64,000 nucleotides of DNA from Bacillus ectoiniformans (GTDB lineage: Bacteria; Bacillota; Bacilli; Bacillales; Domibacillaceae), in the NCBI RefSeq assembly GCF_016908875.1, contig NZ_JAFBES010000005.1:180313-244312 (forward strand), given 5' to 3'. Below the pieces are notes generated by a model. It searched no databases. It saw nothing but the letters and a program-made list of their open reading frames with translations, and was not told the DNA's origin. Made by a program: the position numbers and the translations under genes. Numbering within the stretch: the first letter of the stretch is position 1; each line of letters starts with the position of its first letter. This document shows, in pieces, positions 18,744 to 29,027 of this stretch.

Positions 18744-19052
18744 ATGGCGGGAAAACACCCTTACGAACAGTATTTTCATCAGCTGCTGCCGGCTTTAACG
18801 AGCAAGGTGGAAGAGTTCCGTTTATTGGAATACGGAACAATTGATATTGCGTCTTTGTGGGATTATTTGCTTAAGAAAAAATGGAAGAAGCCTGTTGAAG
18901 GAGTACATATGTACAGTTTGGTTTCTGATATTGTTTCAATGAAGCCTGGAGATTTTATGAATTATGCGACCATAGAAGCGTTTCGTTCACCTGATTGGCT
19001 GGAGGAAGTGAATCAAGAAGAACTGCAGGAATTGCTTTATCCGAAAAATTGA
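18744..19052 (+). CDS. comN: Post-transcriptional regulator ComN
   Basis: A 102-residue soluble protein with the ComN core (LLPALTSKVEEFRLLEYGTI, LWDYLLKKKWKKP, MYSLVSDIVSMKPGDFMNYATIEAFR). In B. subtilis ComN promotes accumulation of the comE mRNA and localises with DivIVA. A TTG three bases earlier (18741) is also in frame; the ATG at 18744 has better spacing from AAGGGGATGGGG. It has its own terminator downstream. Confidence 0.85.
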   Translation: MAGKHPYEQYFHQLLPALTSKVEEFRLLEYGTIDIASLWDYLLKKKWKKPVEGVHMYSLVSDIVSMKPGDFMNYATIEAFRSPDWLEEVNQEELQELLYPKN

Positions 19053-19090
19053 CAGGTGTAATTTTCTGCTTCATAATAGTTTTGTTAAGG

Positions 19091-19122
19091 AATTCTGGTA
19101 GGCCTTTACCAGAATTTTTTTT
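19091..19122 (+). terminator. Terminator after comN
   Basis: AATTCTGGTA and TACCAGAATT form a ten-base-pair stem with a six-base loop followed by a run of T. Confidence 0.9.
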
Positions 19123-19184
19123 GAAAAAAGAAGGAATTTATCATTTTTAGCAGGTCGGCTAGACCATAAGGAGGAACTTACATA

Positions 19185-21449
19185 ATGGTAAAACGCAGCC
19201 GGATCGTAGCCTTTTTCCTGATTGTATTATTAATTGCAAGCGGCATTGGGCTTACGGCGAAGGACATTGTGAAAGATATAAAGCTTGGGCTCGATCTCCA
19301 AGGCGGGTTCGAAGTTTTATATGAAGTAAAGCCAGCAAAACCGGGGCAAAAGATCACGGAAGAATCAGTGAAAGACACTGCAGATGCGCTTGATAAACGG
19401 ATCAACGTATTGGGTGTAAGCGAGCCAAGCATTCAAATTGAAGAAGGCAACCGCATACGCGTGCAGCTTGCTGGAGTAGAAGATCAAAGCCAAGCACGAG
19501 AGCTATTATCCACACAGGCTAATCTTTCATTCAGGGATGTCAATGATAAACTGATGATGGACGGATCTGATCTCGTTCAAGGAGGGGCTTCCCAGTCTTT
19601 CACCGAACAAGGTCAGCCGAATGTAGCAATCAAGCTGAAAGATAAACAGAAATTCAAAGAAGTAACTGAAAAGATTGTCAGCATGGCACCTAATAACCAG
19701 TTAGTCATCTGGCTTGATTTTGAAGAGGGAAAAGATTCCTTCCAAAAAGAGATTCAAAAGAAAGATCCTAAATTCTTATCGGCACCAAATGTAAGTGAAG
19801 TCTTCAATACGGATGAAGTAACCATTGAAGGAAACTTTAAAATCGAAGAAGCACAAAACCTGGCGTCACTGCTTAAAGCAGGAGCATTGCCGGTTAAATT
19901 GGATGAGATTTACTCTACATCCGTGGGTGCATCATTTGGTGAAAAAGCATTAGACAAAACGATTTTTGCCGGAATTGTCGGCATCGCGATTATCTTCTTG
20001 TTTATGCTGTTTTATTACCGTTTACCTGGTCTTATTGCAACGATTACCTTATCTATTTACATTTACTTGATTCTATTAATCTTTGATTTAATGAATGGTG
20101 TGCTGACGCTTCCTGGTATTGCCGCCCTTATTCTTGGGGTTGGGATGGCAGTGGACGCCAACATCATTACGTATGAACGGATTAAAGAAGAAATTAAAGT
20201 GGGCAGAACCATTCGCGCCGCTTTCCAGGCAGGAAATAAAAACTCATTTTTAACGATTCTAGATGCCAACGTTACGACGATTCTTGCTGGAGCTGTTTTG
20301 TTCTTCTTCGGGACAAGCTCAGTTAAAGGATTTGCGACGATGCTGATCATCAGTATCACCATGAGTTTTATCACAGCAATCTGGGGTTCACGTCTATTCT
20401 TAGGGCTATTTGTCCAAAGCGGCTGGCTGAAAGGCAAGCCAGGATTGTTTGGAGTGAACAAGAAAGAGATTAAAGATATTTCAGAAGGCTACGACACACT
20501 GGACTTGCCGACGAAATTTGATGGATTTGATTTTGTTAAGGTTCACCGCAAGTTTTTTGCCGCATCGATCATTGCCATTACGGCTGGATTGATCATATTA
20601 GCGGTCTTCCGATTAAACTTAGGCATTGACTTCTCAAGCGGTACGCGTGTGGAAATGATGTCCAAGCAGCCGCTGACAGAAGAGGCGGTTTCTAAAGATT
20701 TAGAGAAAGTAGGCTTGTCTACAGACGATATTGTGCTGTCAGGAGACAATAAAGATATGGGTGTTGCCCGCTTTAAAGAAGCATTGTCGAAAGATCAAAT
20801 TGCCGATTTAAAAGCGCATTTTTCTAAGAAATATGGCAGTGAGCCAAGTGTAAGCACCGTATCACCGATTGTCGGAAAAGAACTGGCGAAAAACGCAATG
20901 AAAGCTTTGGCGATTGCATCGATAGGGATTATCCTCTATGTCACGCTGCGCTTTGAAGTCTATATGGCGCTTGCAGCCATTGTGGCCTTGCTGCACGATT
21001 CCTTCTTTATTATCGCGTTCTTCAGCCTGACGCGGTTAGAAGTAGATATCACTTTTATCGCCGCGGTATTGACCATTGTCGGTTATTCCATTAATGATAC
21101 GATCGTTACCTTTGACCGTATCCGTGAAAACATGGCGAAGAAACGCAAAATTAAAATGCCAGAAGAACTGGATGAAGTCGTTAACCAGAGCTTACGCCAG
21201 ACGATTACACGTTCGATTAATACCGTATTAACGGTTGTCATTGCTGTTGTGGCCTTGCTGCTGTTAGGCAGTGAATCCATTCGCAACTTCTCTGTGGCCC
21301 TATTAGTCGGGTTAATTGCGGGAACGTACTCTTCTGTTTTCATCGCGGCACAGCTATGGCTCGTGTGGAAGAAGAAAGAACTGAAGAAAAAAGGCTCTTT
21401 ACTTACTCGAAAAGAGAAAAAAGAGTGGAGCGACGAACCGCAAGTGTAA
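19185..21449 (+). CDS. secDF: Fused protein translocase subunit SecDF
   Basis: A 754-residue fusion of SecD (about 1-415) and SecF (about 450-740), twelve membrane helices, which uses the proton gradient to pull exported proteins out of SecYEG. SecD begins with a membrane helix and LGLDLQGGFEVLYEV and ends with the GVGMAVDANIITYERI segment. SecF has LGIDFSSGTRVEM and GYSINDTIVTFDRIREN. Single-chain SecDF is typical of Bacillus. The ATG follows AAGGAGGAACT. It stands alone between terminators. Confidence 0.97.
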   Translation: MVKRSRIVAFFLIVLLIASGIGLTAKDIVKDIKLGLDLQGGFEVLYEVKPAKPGQKITEESVKDTADALDKRINVLGVSEPSIQIEEGNRIRVQLAGVEDQSQARELLSTQANLSFRDVNDKLMMDGSDLVQGGASQSFTEQGQPNVAIKLKDKQKFKEVTEKIVSMAPNNQLVIWLDFEEGKDSFQKEIQKKDPKFLSAPNVSEVFNTDEVTIEGNFKIEEAQNLASLLKAGALPVKLDEIYSTSVGASFGEKALDKTIFAGIVGIAIIFLFMLFYYRLPGLIATITLSIYIYLILLIFDLMNGVLTLPGIAALILGVGMAVDANIITYERIKEEIKVGRTIRAAFQAGNKNSFLTILDANVTTILAGAVLFFFGTSSVKGFATMLIISITMSFITAIWGSRLFLGLFVQSGWLKGKPGLFGVNKKEIKDISEGYDTLDLPTKFDGFDFVKVHRKFFAASIIAITAGLIILAVFRLNLGIDFSSGTRVEMMSKQPLTEEAVSKDLEKVGLSTDDIVLSGDNKDMGVARFKEALSKDQIADLKAHFSKKYGSEPSVSTVSPIVGKELAKNAMKALAIASIGIILYVTLRFEVYMALAAIVALLHDSFFIIAFFSLTRLEVDITFIAAVLTIVGYSINDTIVTFDRIRENMAKKRKIKMPEELDEVVNQSLRQTITRSINTVLTVVIAVVALLLLGSESIRNFSVALLVGLIAGTYSSVFIAAQLWLVWKKKELKKKGSLLTRKEKKEWSDEPQV

Positions 21450-21467
21450 GAAGGATAGACTTTAAAT

Positions 21468-21519
21468 TAAACCGGATCAAATGCCCGTGTTGACATGGGC
21501 AATTTGATCCGGTTTTTTT
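21468..21519 (+). terminator. Terminator after secDF
   Basis: A long stem AAACCGGATCAAAT...GCCC with GGGC...ATTTGATCCGGTTT and a seven-T tail. Confidence 0.9.
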
Positions 21520-21524
21520 GATTG

Positions 21525-21634
21525 AGTGAAAAGAAAGCGGCAGTGAATGTAAAGAAACAGGAGCGAGTGTAAAGACACCTGATTAAGTGAATATAAAGAA
21601 TGAACGAGGGATAAGAAATACCTGAATGTAACCA
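21525..21634 (+). repeat. Degenerate direct repeats, core GTGAATGTAAAGA
   Basis: Four recognisable cores (21525, 21542, 21562, 21586) and two decayed ones (about 21604 and 21620), spaced 17-24 bases. They lie directly after the secDF terminator in a region with no gene. The spacing is less regular than in the tracts at 6.3 and 36.3 kb. Confidence 0.6.
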
Positions 21635-21746
21635 AACACTATCTTTATGAAAATATCCGCCTCAATATTCGTTAAAGGTCCGTTTCATTTTATTTTTATC
21701 ATGCATTGTCTATAATGGTACTACTGAAAAAATTTAGGAGTGAGCC

Positions 21747-22652
21747 ATGATGCAGCAGGAAGAACGTTTTAAAAAAGCAGAGTTTGCCGCAATGGTAGGG
21801 ATTGTCGGCAATATTGCCCTGGCGATTATTAAATGGGTCTGTGGAATTGCCGGGAACAGCCGGGCATTGATTGCTGATGCGGCTCATTCTGCTTCGGATG
21901 TGGCAGGTTCATTGGCCGTGTTCATTGGTCTTAGGGCAGCCAAGCAGCCTCCTGATGAGGATCATCCGTACGGTCATGGAAAAGCAGAGTCTGTTGCGGC
22001 CATTATTGTCGCGGTGCTGCTTGCGCTGGTCGGCGTAGAAATTGGAATCTCGTCCATTCAATCATTTGGCCATGAGATTGAGCCGCCGAACGTTATTGCG
22101 GTGTATGCGGTCATCTTTTCAATTATTGTAAAAGAAGCGATGTTTCAATATAAGTTCCGATTGGGAAAAAGGTTAAAGAGCGATGCTTTAATAGTGAATG
22201 CCTATGAGCATCGTTCGGATGTTTTTTCTTCCATTGCCGCGCTCATTGGGATTGGAGCGGCAATTCTTGGAGGGAAGCTGAATGTGGACTGGCTTATCTA
22301 TGGAGATCCAGTGGCCGGTTTATTCGTATCTTTGCTGGTGTTGAAGATGGCTTGGGAGCTCGGGAAAGAATCCATACACAATACGCTTGACCATGTCCTT
22401 CACGAAGAAGATGCGGCACACTTTCACGATATCATCCTATCTGTGCCTGGTGTAAAAAAAATCGGCACCTTGTATGCGAGAGAACACGGACATTATGTCA
22501 TTATTGATTTAAAAATCTCTGTCGATCCGCATATAACTGTTGAGGAGGGCCATCGGATCGGAAAAATGGTGAAAGCAGAGCTGATGAAGGCGGCAAATGT
22601 TCAGAATGTGCTAGTCCATATCAATCCTTTCAAGGCGGAGGAAGATGATTAA
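21747..22652 (+). CDS. Cation diffusion facilitator family transporter
   Basis: A 301-residue metal efflux protein with six membrane helices and a C-terminal cytoplasmic ferredoxin-like domain. Metal-site segments are HSASD in helix 2 (ADAAHSASDVAGSLAVFIGLRAA) and EHRSD in helix 5; the loop motif DEDHPYGHGKAE is typical. It lacks the His-rich loop seen in the czcD product of this window, so it belongs to the YdfM/FieF-like branch and may carry Mn, Fe or Zn. A consensus -10 (TATAAT at 21711) lies in front but no clear -35. The next gene follows after 18 bp. Confidence 0.9.
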   Translation: MMQQEERFKKAEFAAMVGIVGNIALAIIKWVCGIAGNSRALIADAAHSASDVAGSLAVFIGLRAAKQPPDEDHPYGHGKAESVAAIIVAVLLALVGVEIGISSIQSFGHEIEPPNVIAVYAVIFSIIVKEAMFQYKFRLGKRLKSDALIVNAYEHRSDVFSSIAALIGIGAAILGGKLNVDWLIYGDPVAGLFVSLLVLKMAWELGKESIHNTLDHVLHEEDAAHFHDIILSVPGVKKIGTLYAREHGHYVIIDLKISVDPHITVEEGHRIGKMVKAELMKAANVQNVLVHINPFKAEEDD

Positions 22653-22670
22653 TCAGAAGGGCGGGAGAAG

Positions 22671-23003
22671 ATGAAAACTCAAACAACCTTATTGCTAAGT
22701 GTTTTGTTTGCTATTGTCATTGCTATTTTTGCGGTGATTAATGTCGAACCTGTCACTGTCAATTATTTATTCGGTCAATCAGAATGGCCGCTTGTTCTTG
22801 TCATTATTTTTTCTGTTTTTATGGGCGCACTTTTATCTTTCTTGTTAAGCTTATTTAGAACACTAGGCTTACGCAGACAGAATAAAGTGCTTATCCACCA
22901 AATAGAAAATCTAAAAAAAGAATTGCACGAATTAAAACAGCGGAATCAAACAGAAGCTGGGACAGCGAAAGATGCGCATCGGACGATTCCAGATGGAGAG
23001 TAA
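22671..23003 (+). CDS. LapA/DUF1049-domain membrane protein (YrvD-like)
   Basis: A 110-residue protein with two membrane helices (about 5-27 and 40-62), the LapA motif VNYLFGQSEWPLVLVIIFSVFMGALLS, and a charged C-terminal coiled-coil (RRQNKVLIHQIENLKKELHELKQRN). Function is unsettled; family members sit at the inner membrane. Probably cotranscribed with the cation transporter; the same gene precedes recJ in B. subtilis. Confidence 0.88.
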   Translation: MKTQTTLLLSVLFAIVIAIFAVINVEPVTVNYLFGQSEWPLVLVIIFSVFMGALLSFLLSLFRTLGLRRQNKVLIHQIENLKKELHELKQRNQTEAGTAKDAHRTIPDGE

Positions 23004-23028
23004 GCAAAAGATTTATATTGTTAGAATC

Positions 23029-23057
23029 AGGGTGAAGTAAAAGCTTCACCCTTTTTT
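23029..23057 (+). terminator. Terminator before recJ
   Basis: AGGGTGAAG ... CTTCACCCTTTTTT hairpin with T-run. Confidence 0.9.
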
Positions 23058-23089
23058 CTTGCCTCCTTTTGTTAATTTCTCTGCGAATG

Positions 23090-23118
23090 TTGTCAATTAT
23101 TCTATCAGACTTTATAAT
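23090..23118 (+). promoter_or_regulatory. Sigma-A promoter of recJ-apt
   Basis: TTGTCA, a 17-base spacer, then TATAAT (23113-23118), 23 bp upstream of the recJ start codon. Confidence 0.85.
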
Positions 23119-23140
23119 AGTAATTCTGAGGGGTGAACGT

Positions 23141-25507
23141 ATGTTAAAATCAAAAACCCGCTGGATTGTTCGTCAAACCGACGAAAAAATGCGAGATCAA
23201 CTAGCAGAAGAACTGGCTGTAAGTCCAATGCTCGCCTCTTTACTAATCAACCGTGGATTGAATGATGCAGAATCAGCACGGTCTTTTTTAATGGAAAAAG
23301 GCGAGGAATTTCATGATCCCTACCTAATGCTTGGGATGGATCAAGCCGTTTCACGAATACATGAAGCCATTAAGAATGAAGAAGCCATTTTAGTCTTTGG
23401 TGATTATGATGGAGATGGTGTCACGAGTACGTCTGTGATGCTTACCGTCTTAAAAGACTTGGGAGCAAATGCAGAATTTTATATTCCGAACCGGTTTACA
23501 GAAGGATATGGCCCGAATGAACAAGCATTCCGATGGGCAAAAGATACCGGGTTTTCATTAATTATTACTGTTGATACCGGGATTTCAGCTGTCAATGAAG
23601 CGGCACTTGCGAAAGAGCTTGGGATGGATTTAATCATTACCGATCACCATGAGCCGGGTCCTGAACTTCCGGAAGCGCTAGCCATTATTCATCCGAAGCA
23701 CCCGGACGGACATTATCCTTTTCATTATTTAGCGGGAGTCGGAGTCGCGTTTAAAGTGGCCCATGCTCTATATGGACATGTTCCTGAACACTTGCTGGAT
23801 TTAGCTGCGATTGGCACGATTGCGGACCTCGTTCCGCTTAAGGGGGAGAACCGCAGTTTAGCGAAAGCTGGCCTTCAAAAGCTGAAGCAGACATCAAGGC
23901 CTGGAATTAACGCGCTTTGCAAACTGACAAGCACAGACAAGGCGGCGATCAATGAAGAGACGATCGGGTTTATGATTGCTCCTCGTCTCAATGCTGCTGG
24001 CAGACTGGCGGATGCTGACCCTGCTGTCGAATTGTTAATGACCGATGATGCAGAGACAGCGGCAGAACTGGCCAAGGAAATTGATTCATTAAATAAAGAG
24101 CGTCAAACCATTGTGAATGACATTACTCTTGAAGCGATGGAAATGGTAGAAAACGAGTTTCCGCCTGAAGATTATCCGGTCATCGTTATTGGAAAAGAAG
24201 GCTGGAATGCGGGTGTCATTGGAATTGTCGCTTCAAGGCTGGTAGATAAATATTATCGTCCGGCTATAGTGCTCAGCTTCGACCCGGAGACGGGAAAAGC
24301 GAAGGGGTCGGCGAGAAGTATTAAAGGGTTTGACTTGTTTAAAAATTTATCTACATGCCGGGATATTCTTCCTCATTTCGGAGGACATCCGATGGCAGCT
24401 GGAATGACGCTTGAAATAGCCAATGTGGACTTGCTGCGAGAAAGGCTGACGCAGCTTGCGGGCGAACAGCTGACAGAAGATGATTTTATCCCAATTACAG
24501 AACTCGACGCGGCTATACCGGTGGAGGATGTGACGCTTCAGGCGATTGAACAGCTCCAGAAGCTCTCGCCATATGGAATGGGCAACCCTAAGCCTCGAGT
24601 CATGATAGAAGAGGCAAATCTATCGGTTATGAAAAAAATCGGCTCAGATCAAACGCATTTAAAACTGATGCTTGAACAACAGGGTGCTACGCTTGATGGA
24701 ATTGGTTTTGGCATGGGAACGTTAGCCGACCATATTGCTCCTTTTTCTAAAGTGTCTGTGATCGGTGAACTGGCCATTAATGAATGGAATAACATCAGCA
24801 AACCGCAAATATTTCTGAAGGATGTCCGGGTGAATAACTGGCAATTATTCGATGCGAGAGGACACCGCCAAATTCAGAAGTGGCTGAAAGAGATCCCTGA
24901 CAAACGGGTTTTCATTACTTTTAAAGAAGAAACGCTTCATGATCTAAAGCTTCAGGATTATGAACAGGAGGTTGTTCAGATAAACAGCAGCGAACAAGCG
25001 GAACTCTTCTCAATTGACCAAAAAAATCTCGTGCTGCTCGACATGCCATCATCAGCTGAACTGATCGAGAAGCTGATGAAAAACGGTGAGCCAGAACGAG
25101 TATATGCGCATTTTCATCAGAAAGATAATCATTTCTTCAGCACGATGCCGACGAGAGAACATTTTAAATGGTTCTATGCTTTCTTGAATAAACGAAAAGT
25201 GTTTGACCTTAATACACATGGTGATGAACTCGCTAAGTATAAGGGCTGGTCAAGAGAAACGGTAGATTTTATGTCGAAAGTGTTTTTTGAGCTGGAGTTT
25301 GTTACAATGGATAAGGGATTTCTGCATTTAAATCCAGCTGCAGGTAAGCGGGATTTAAGTGAATCGCCATCCTATCAAAATAAACAAATGCAATACGAAT
25401 TGGAAAATAAGCTGCTGTATTCATCCTATCAGGATTTAAAAGACTGGATGAGTCAGTATATCTATTTGCCTGTGAAGAATCGGGAGGAAGAGAACACATG
25501 GATTTAA
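23141..25507 (+). CDS. recJ: Single-stranded-DNA 5'-3' exonuclease RecJ
   Basis: A 788-residue DHH-family nuclease used in recombination and repair. The DHH phosphoesterase domain has DYDGDGVTS near residue 86 and DHHEPG near residue 170. DHHA1 ([14 protein letters not shown]: [16 protein letters not shown]), an OB-fold and a Bacillus-type C-terminal domain follow. The ORF can be extended to 23069, which would cross the promoter; GAGGGGTGA before the ATG at 23141 fixes the start. Its last codons overlap the apt start by ten bases. Confidence 0.95.
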   Translation: MLKSKTRWIVRQTDEKMRDQLAEELAVSPMLASLLINRGLNDAESARSFLMEKGEEFHDPYLMLGMDQAVSRIHEAIKNEEAILVFGDYDGDGVTSTSVMLTVLKDLGANAEFYIPNRFTEGYGPNEQAFRWAKDTGFSLIITVDTGISAVNEAALAKELGMDLIITDHHEPGPELPEALAIIHPKHPDGHYPFHYLAGVGVAFKVAHALYGHVPEHLLDLAAIGTIADLVPLKGENRSLAKAGLQKLKQTSRPGINALCKLTSTDKAAINEETIGFMIAPRLNAAGRLADADPAVELLMTDDAETAAELAKEIDSLNKERQTIVNDITLEAMEMVENEFPPEDYPVIVIGKEGWNAGVIGIVASRLVDKYYRPAIVLSFDPETGKAKGSARSIKGFDLFKNLSTCRDILPHFGGHPMAAGMTLEIANVDLLRERLTQLAGEQLTEDDFIPITELDAAIPVEDVTLQAIEQLQKLSPYGMGNPKPRVMIEEANLSVMKKIGSDQTHLKLMLEQQGATLDGIGFGMGTLADHIAPFSKVSVIGELAINEWNNISKPQIFLKDVRVNNWQLFDARGHRQIQKWLKEIPDKRVFITFKEETLHDLKLQDYEQEVVQINSSEQAELFSIDQKNLVLLDMPSSAELIEKLMKNGEPERVYAHFHQKDNHFFSTMPTREHFKWFYAFLNKRKVFDLNTHGDELAKYKGWSRETVDFMSKVFFELEFVTMDKGFLHLNPAAGKRDLSESPSYQNKQMQYELENKLLYSSYQDLKDWMSQYIYLPVKNREEENTWI

Positions 25508-26013
25508 AGCAATATGTTAAAATCGTAGAAAACTGGCCAAAGCCGGGAATTAAGTTTAAAGACATTACGCCGCTAATGGATAATGGTGATGCATTCCGTT
25601 ACGCTACGGATCAAATTGTAGAGTATGCGAAAGAAAAAGAAATCGACTTAGTTGTTGGACCGGAAGCACGCGGATTTATTGTCGGCTGTCCTGTGGCTTA
25701 TTCATTAGGAGTGGGTTTTGCACCTGTGCGTAAAGAAGGCAAACTTCCTCGCGAAACAGTGAAAGTGGATTATGGATTGGAATACGGCAAAGATGTCTTA
25801 ACCATTCATAAAGATGCAGTAAAACCAGGACAGCGCGTATTAATTACCGATGACCTATTAGCAACGGGAGGCACGATTGAGGCGACTATTCAGCTTGTTG
25901 AACAATTAGGCGGAGTCGTTGCTGGAATTGCCTTTTTAATTGAGCTTAAATATTTGGATGGCATGGATAAGCTTGATGGATATGATGTTGTTTCGTTAAT
26001 GTCTTATGAATAA
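25498..26013 (+). CDS. apt: Adenine phosphoribosyltransferase
   Basis: A 171-residue purine salvage enzyme that makes AMP from adenine and PRPP. It has the PRPP-binding motif [13 protein letters not shown] around residues 117-129 and the N-terminal [15 protein letters not shown] typical of APRTs. It overlaps recJ, so expression is coupled. A terminator follows. Confidence 0.96.
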   Translation: MDLKQYVKIVENWPKPGIKFKDITPLMDNGDAFRYATDQIVEYAKEKEIDLVVGPEARGFIVGCPVAYSLGVGFAPVRKEGKLPRETVKVDYGLEYGKDVLTIHKDAVKPGQRVLITDDLLATGGTIEATIQLVEQLGGVVAGIAFLIELKYLDGMDKLDGYDVVSLMSYE

Positions 26014-26021
26014 TTTTAAGA

Positions 26022-26055
26022 AGTGAGCGCTTTTATTAAGTGCTCTCTTTTTTAT
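26022..26055 (+). terminator. Terminator after apt
   Basis: GAGCGCTT and AAGTGCTC (one G-T pair) form a stem followed by TTTTTT. Confidence 0.75.
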
Positions 26056-26264
26056 AAATCAAGCAAATGAATGAATAATTAATCTTTTTATAAATAGAAA
26101 GAAATTTTTTGGTGTGACAAATTTCGTCATTTTTTTTGAAATTCTCGATAAAATGCGCAAGATGGCTTTACATCTAGCTGTTTTTTTTCGATAATAAGAA
26201 CAATTAGTTTTTTTACAAAGAAGCGGACTAAATAATCTTATAAATGATAAAGGTGAGTAAACAT
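26056..26264 (+). other. AT-rich leader region of relA
   Basis: Gap of about 210 bp with no ORF. It holds several T-runs, a near-perfect 15-base dyad TGACAAATTTCGTCA at 26115-26129, and a small hairpin (AGATG/CATCT at about 26160) followed after a few bases by eight T. A promoter must lie here but I cannot choose one with certainty. Confidence 0.4.
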
Positions 26265-28454
26265 ATGGCGAAAGATCAAGTATTAACCGCCGAACAAGTG
26301 ATTGAACGGACAAGTCAATACCTAAATGAGGAACATGTGGAGTTTGTCAGAAAAGCCTATCGTTATGCGGAGGCAGCGCATAGTGAGCAGTATCGTAAAT
26401 CGGGAGAGCCGTACATTATTCACCCGATTCAAGTAGCGGGAATTCTTGCGGATTTAGAAATGGATCCGGCAACCGTCGCAGCAGGTTTTTTACATGATGT
26501 GGTGGAAGATACCGATATTTCGCTTGATGATATGGCAGATGCTTTTGGTAAAGAAGTAACCATGCTTGTTGATGGAGTAACGAAGCTTGGGAAAATTAAA
26601 TATAAGTCAAAAGAAGAACAGCAGGCGGAAAATCACCGCAAAATGTTTGTTGCTATGGCCCAAGACATCCGTGTCATTTTAATCAAGCTTGCGGATCGGC
26701 TTCACAATATGCGCACTCTTAAACATCTACCTCATGAAAAACAGCGGCGTATTTCCAATGAAACACTTGAAATTTTCGCTCCTTTAGCTCACCGCCTTGG
26801 TATTTCAAAGATTAAATGGGAGCTTGAAGATACATCCTTGCGTTACTTAAATCCGCAGCAGTATTACCGGATTGTTAACTTAATGAAGAGGAAACGCGAA
26901 GAGCGCGAGCAATATTTAGATGAAGTGGTTGGAGGTGTGAAGGCCCGCCTCGATGAATTATCGATTGATGCGGAACTGTCGGGACGTCCGAAGCACATCT
27001 ATAGTATTTACCGTAAAATGGCGCTGCAGCATAAGCAATTTAACGAGATTTATGATTTGCTTGCTGTGCGGATCGTTGTCGACAGCATTAAGGATTGCTA
27101 CGCTGTGCTCGGAATCATCCACACATGCTGGAAGCCGATGCCCGGACGATTTAAAGATTATATCGCGATGCCAAAAACAAATATGTACCAATCGCTCCAT
27201 ACGACCGTTATTGGCCCAAAAGGCGATCCGTTAGAAGTACAAATCCGGACTCACGATATGCATCGCATTGCGGAATTTGGGGTTGCGGCTCACTGGGCCT
27301 ACAAAGAAGGCCGGTCTATTGACGAGAAGGCTTCTTTTGAGAAAAAAATGTCGTGGTTTAGAGAAATCCTCGACTTCCAGAATGAATCAGCGAATGCAGA
27401 AGAATTTATGGAGTCCTTAAAAATTGATCTGTTTTCGGATATGGTATTTATTTTTACTCCAAAAGGCGATGTTTTCGAGCTGCCGTCTGGTTCAGTTCCG
27501 ATAGATTTTGCCTACCGAATTCATTCGGAAATCGGCAATAAAACCATCGGCGCCAAGGTGAATGGAAAAATGGTCACCCTTGATTATGAACTAAAAACAG
27601 GGGATATTATTGAAATTTTAACATCCAAGCATTCCTATGGACCGAGCAAAGACTGGATGAAGATGGCCCAGACTTCCCAAGCAAAAAATAAGATTAAACA
27701 ATTTTTCAAGAAGCAAAACCGGGAAGAAAATATGGAAAAAGGCCGCGAACAAGTTGAAAAAGAAATCCGCAACATGGACTTCGAAGTGAAAGAAGTGCTT
27801 ACATCTGAAAATGTGAGCCGTGTCGCTGAAAAGTTTAACTTTTCCAATGAAGATGATATGTATGCAGCGGTGGGCTATAACGGCATAACCGCCTTGCAGG
27901 TAGTGAATAGATTAACAGAGAAGCTGCGGAAAATGAGAGATCAGGAAGCGGCTGTGGAATCTGTTAAAGAATTAAAAACGGTGACCACACCGATTAATAA
28001 GAAAAATTCAGGTGTCAAAGTAAAAGGGATCGACAATCTGCTGATTCGTTTATCAAGATGCTGCAATCCGGTTCCGGGTGATGACATTGTCGGCTACATT
28101 ACGAAAGGCCGAGGGGTGTCTGTCCATCGCTCTGACTGTCCGAACGTGACGAATGAAGACTCGTCTACACGTTTAATTCCAGTAGAATGGGAGAGCGGAG
28201 CGGCGAAGCAAAAAGAATATACAGTTGAAATTGAAATCTCCGGCTACGACCGCCAAGGACTGTTAAATGAAGTTCTGCAAGTGGTCAGTGAAACAAAGAC
28301 GAATATTTCTGCGGTCGCAGGACGTTCTGACCGGAATAAAGTTGCGAAAATCGATATGACGATTTATATTCACAACATCAGTCACTTGCATAAAGTAGTC
28401 GAGCGTGTGAAACAGATTCCTGATATTTATTCTGTACGAAGAATTTTAAATTAA
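26265..28454 (+). CDS. relA: Bifunctional (p)ppGpp synthetase/hydrolase
   Basis: A 729-residue long RelA/SpoT homologue controlling the stringent response at the ribosome. In order: HD hydrolase domain with HDVVEDT near residue 78, synthetase domain with GRFKDYIAMPKTNMYQSLHT near residue 300, TGS domain (DVFELPSGSVPIDFAYRIHSEIG, about 390-450), helical region, conserved cysteine domain (RLSRCCNPVPGDDIVGYIT) and a C-terminal ACT domain. Both active sites look intact. The ORF extends to 26244, but AAAGGTGAG fits the ATG at 26265. dtd follows 15 bp downstream, as in Bacillus. Confidence 0.97.
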   Translation: MAKDQVLTAEQVIERTSQYLNEEHVEFVRKAYRYAEAAHSEQYRKSGEPYIIHPIQVAGILADLEMDPATVAAGFLHDVVEDTDISLDDMADAFGKEVTMLVDGVTKLGKIKYKSKEEQQAENHRKMFVAMAQDIRVILIKLADRLHNMRTLKHLPHEKQRRISNETLEIFAPLAHRLGISKIKWELEDTSLRYLNPQQYYRIVNLMKRKREEREQYLDEVVGGVKARLDELSIDAELSGRPKHIYSIYRKMALQHKQFNEIYDLLAVRIVVDSIKDCYAVLGIIHTCWKPMPGRFKDYIAMPKTNMYQSLHTTVIGPKGDPLEVQIRTHDMHRIAEFGVAAHWAYKEGRSIDEKASFEKKMSWFREILDFQNESANAEEFMESLKIDLFSDMVFIFTPKGDVFELPSGSVPIDFAYRIHSEIGNKTIGAKVNGKMVTLDYELKTGDIIEILTSKHSYGPSKDWMKMAQTSQAKNKIKQFFKKQNREENMEKGREQVEKEIRNMDFEVKEVLTSENVSRVAEKFNFSNEDDMYAAVGYNGITALQVVNRLTEKLRKMRDQEAAVESVKELKTVTTPINKKNSGVKVKGIDNLLIRLSRCCNPVPGDDIVGYITKGRGVSVHRSDCPNVTNEDSSTRLIPVEWESGAAKQKEYTVEIEISGYDRQGLLNEVLQVVSETKTNISAVAGRSDRNKVAKIDMTIYIHNISHLHKVVERVKQIPDIYSVRRILN

Positions 28455-28469
28455 GGGTGTTTAATCGAT

Positions 28470-28907
28470 ATGAAAGTTGTTTTGCAAAGATGTAAAGAAG
28501 CTTCTGTTAAAGTAGACAGTGAGATCGTCGGGGAAATTGGCCAAGGTTTTATGCTATTGGTCGGAGTCACACATGAAGACGGGGAAGCGGAAGCCGCCTA
28601 CTTAGCAGAAAAAATTGTTCACTTGCGTGTGTTTGAAGATGAATCAGGTAAGATGAACCACTCACTATTAGATGTGGGCGGATCGATCCTATCCGTTTCT
28701 CAATTTACATTATACGGAGATTGCCGCAAAGGGCGCCGACCGAATTTCATGGCTGCAGCGAAGGGGGAGCAGGCGGAGCAAGTTTATAACCGCTTCAATG
28801 AGCTGTTGAGTGAAAAAGGCGTTCAAGTGGAAACAGGCACATTTGGCGCCATGATGGATGTCTCGTTGATCAACGATGGCCCAGTGACGCTAGTTCTAGA
28901 ACAATAA
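28470..28907 (+). CDS. dtd: D-aminoacyl-tRNA deacylase
   Basis: A 145-residue enzyme that removes D-amino acids (and glycine) mischarged on tRNA. The two signature motifs are present: [17 protein letters not shown] (residues 77-93) and the Gly-cisPro motif region NDGPVTL near the C-terminus. It forms one unit with relA. Confidence 0.95.
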   Translation: MKVVLQRCKEASVKVDSEIVGEIGQGFMLLVGVTHEDGEAEAAYLAEKIVHLRVFEDESGKMNHSLLDVGGSILSVSQFTLYGDCRKGRRPNFMAAAKGEQAEQVYNRFNELLSEKGVQVETGTFGAMMDVSLINDGPVTLVLEQ

Positions 28908-28914
28908 TCATATT

Positions 28915-28952
28915 TGAGCATTAGATCTTCCATGATTTAATGCTCTTTTTTG
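28915..28952 (+). terminator. Terminator of relA-dtd
   Basis: GAGCATTA ... TAATGCTC stem followed by TTTTTT. Confidence 0.85.
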
Positions 28953-28970
28953 TGATCTGGAATATATAAA

Positions 28971-29004
28971 AGCGCTTAAGCATTCATAGAAATGCCTAAG
29001 CGCT
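28971..29004 (-). terminator. Likely terminator of the amidase gene
   Basis: Arms AGCGCTTAAGCATT and AATGCCTAAGCGCT (one mismatch). On the minus strand it follows the amidase stop and runs into TTTTATAT, a weak T-tract. Confidence 0.65.
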
Positions 29005-29027
29005 GTACTATTATTCTTGTATTCTAT

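Noticed and set aside
18617..18844. ORF in the spoVB-comN gap
   Set aside because: It overlaps both comN and the spoVB leader and has no ribosome binding site.
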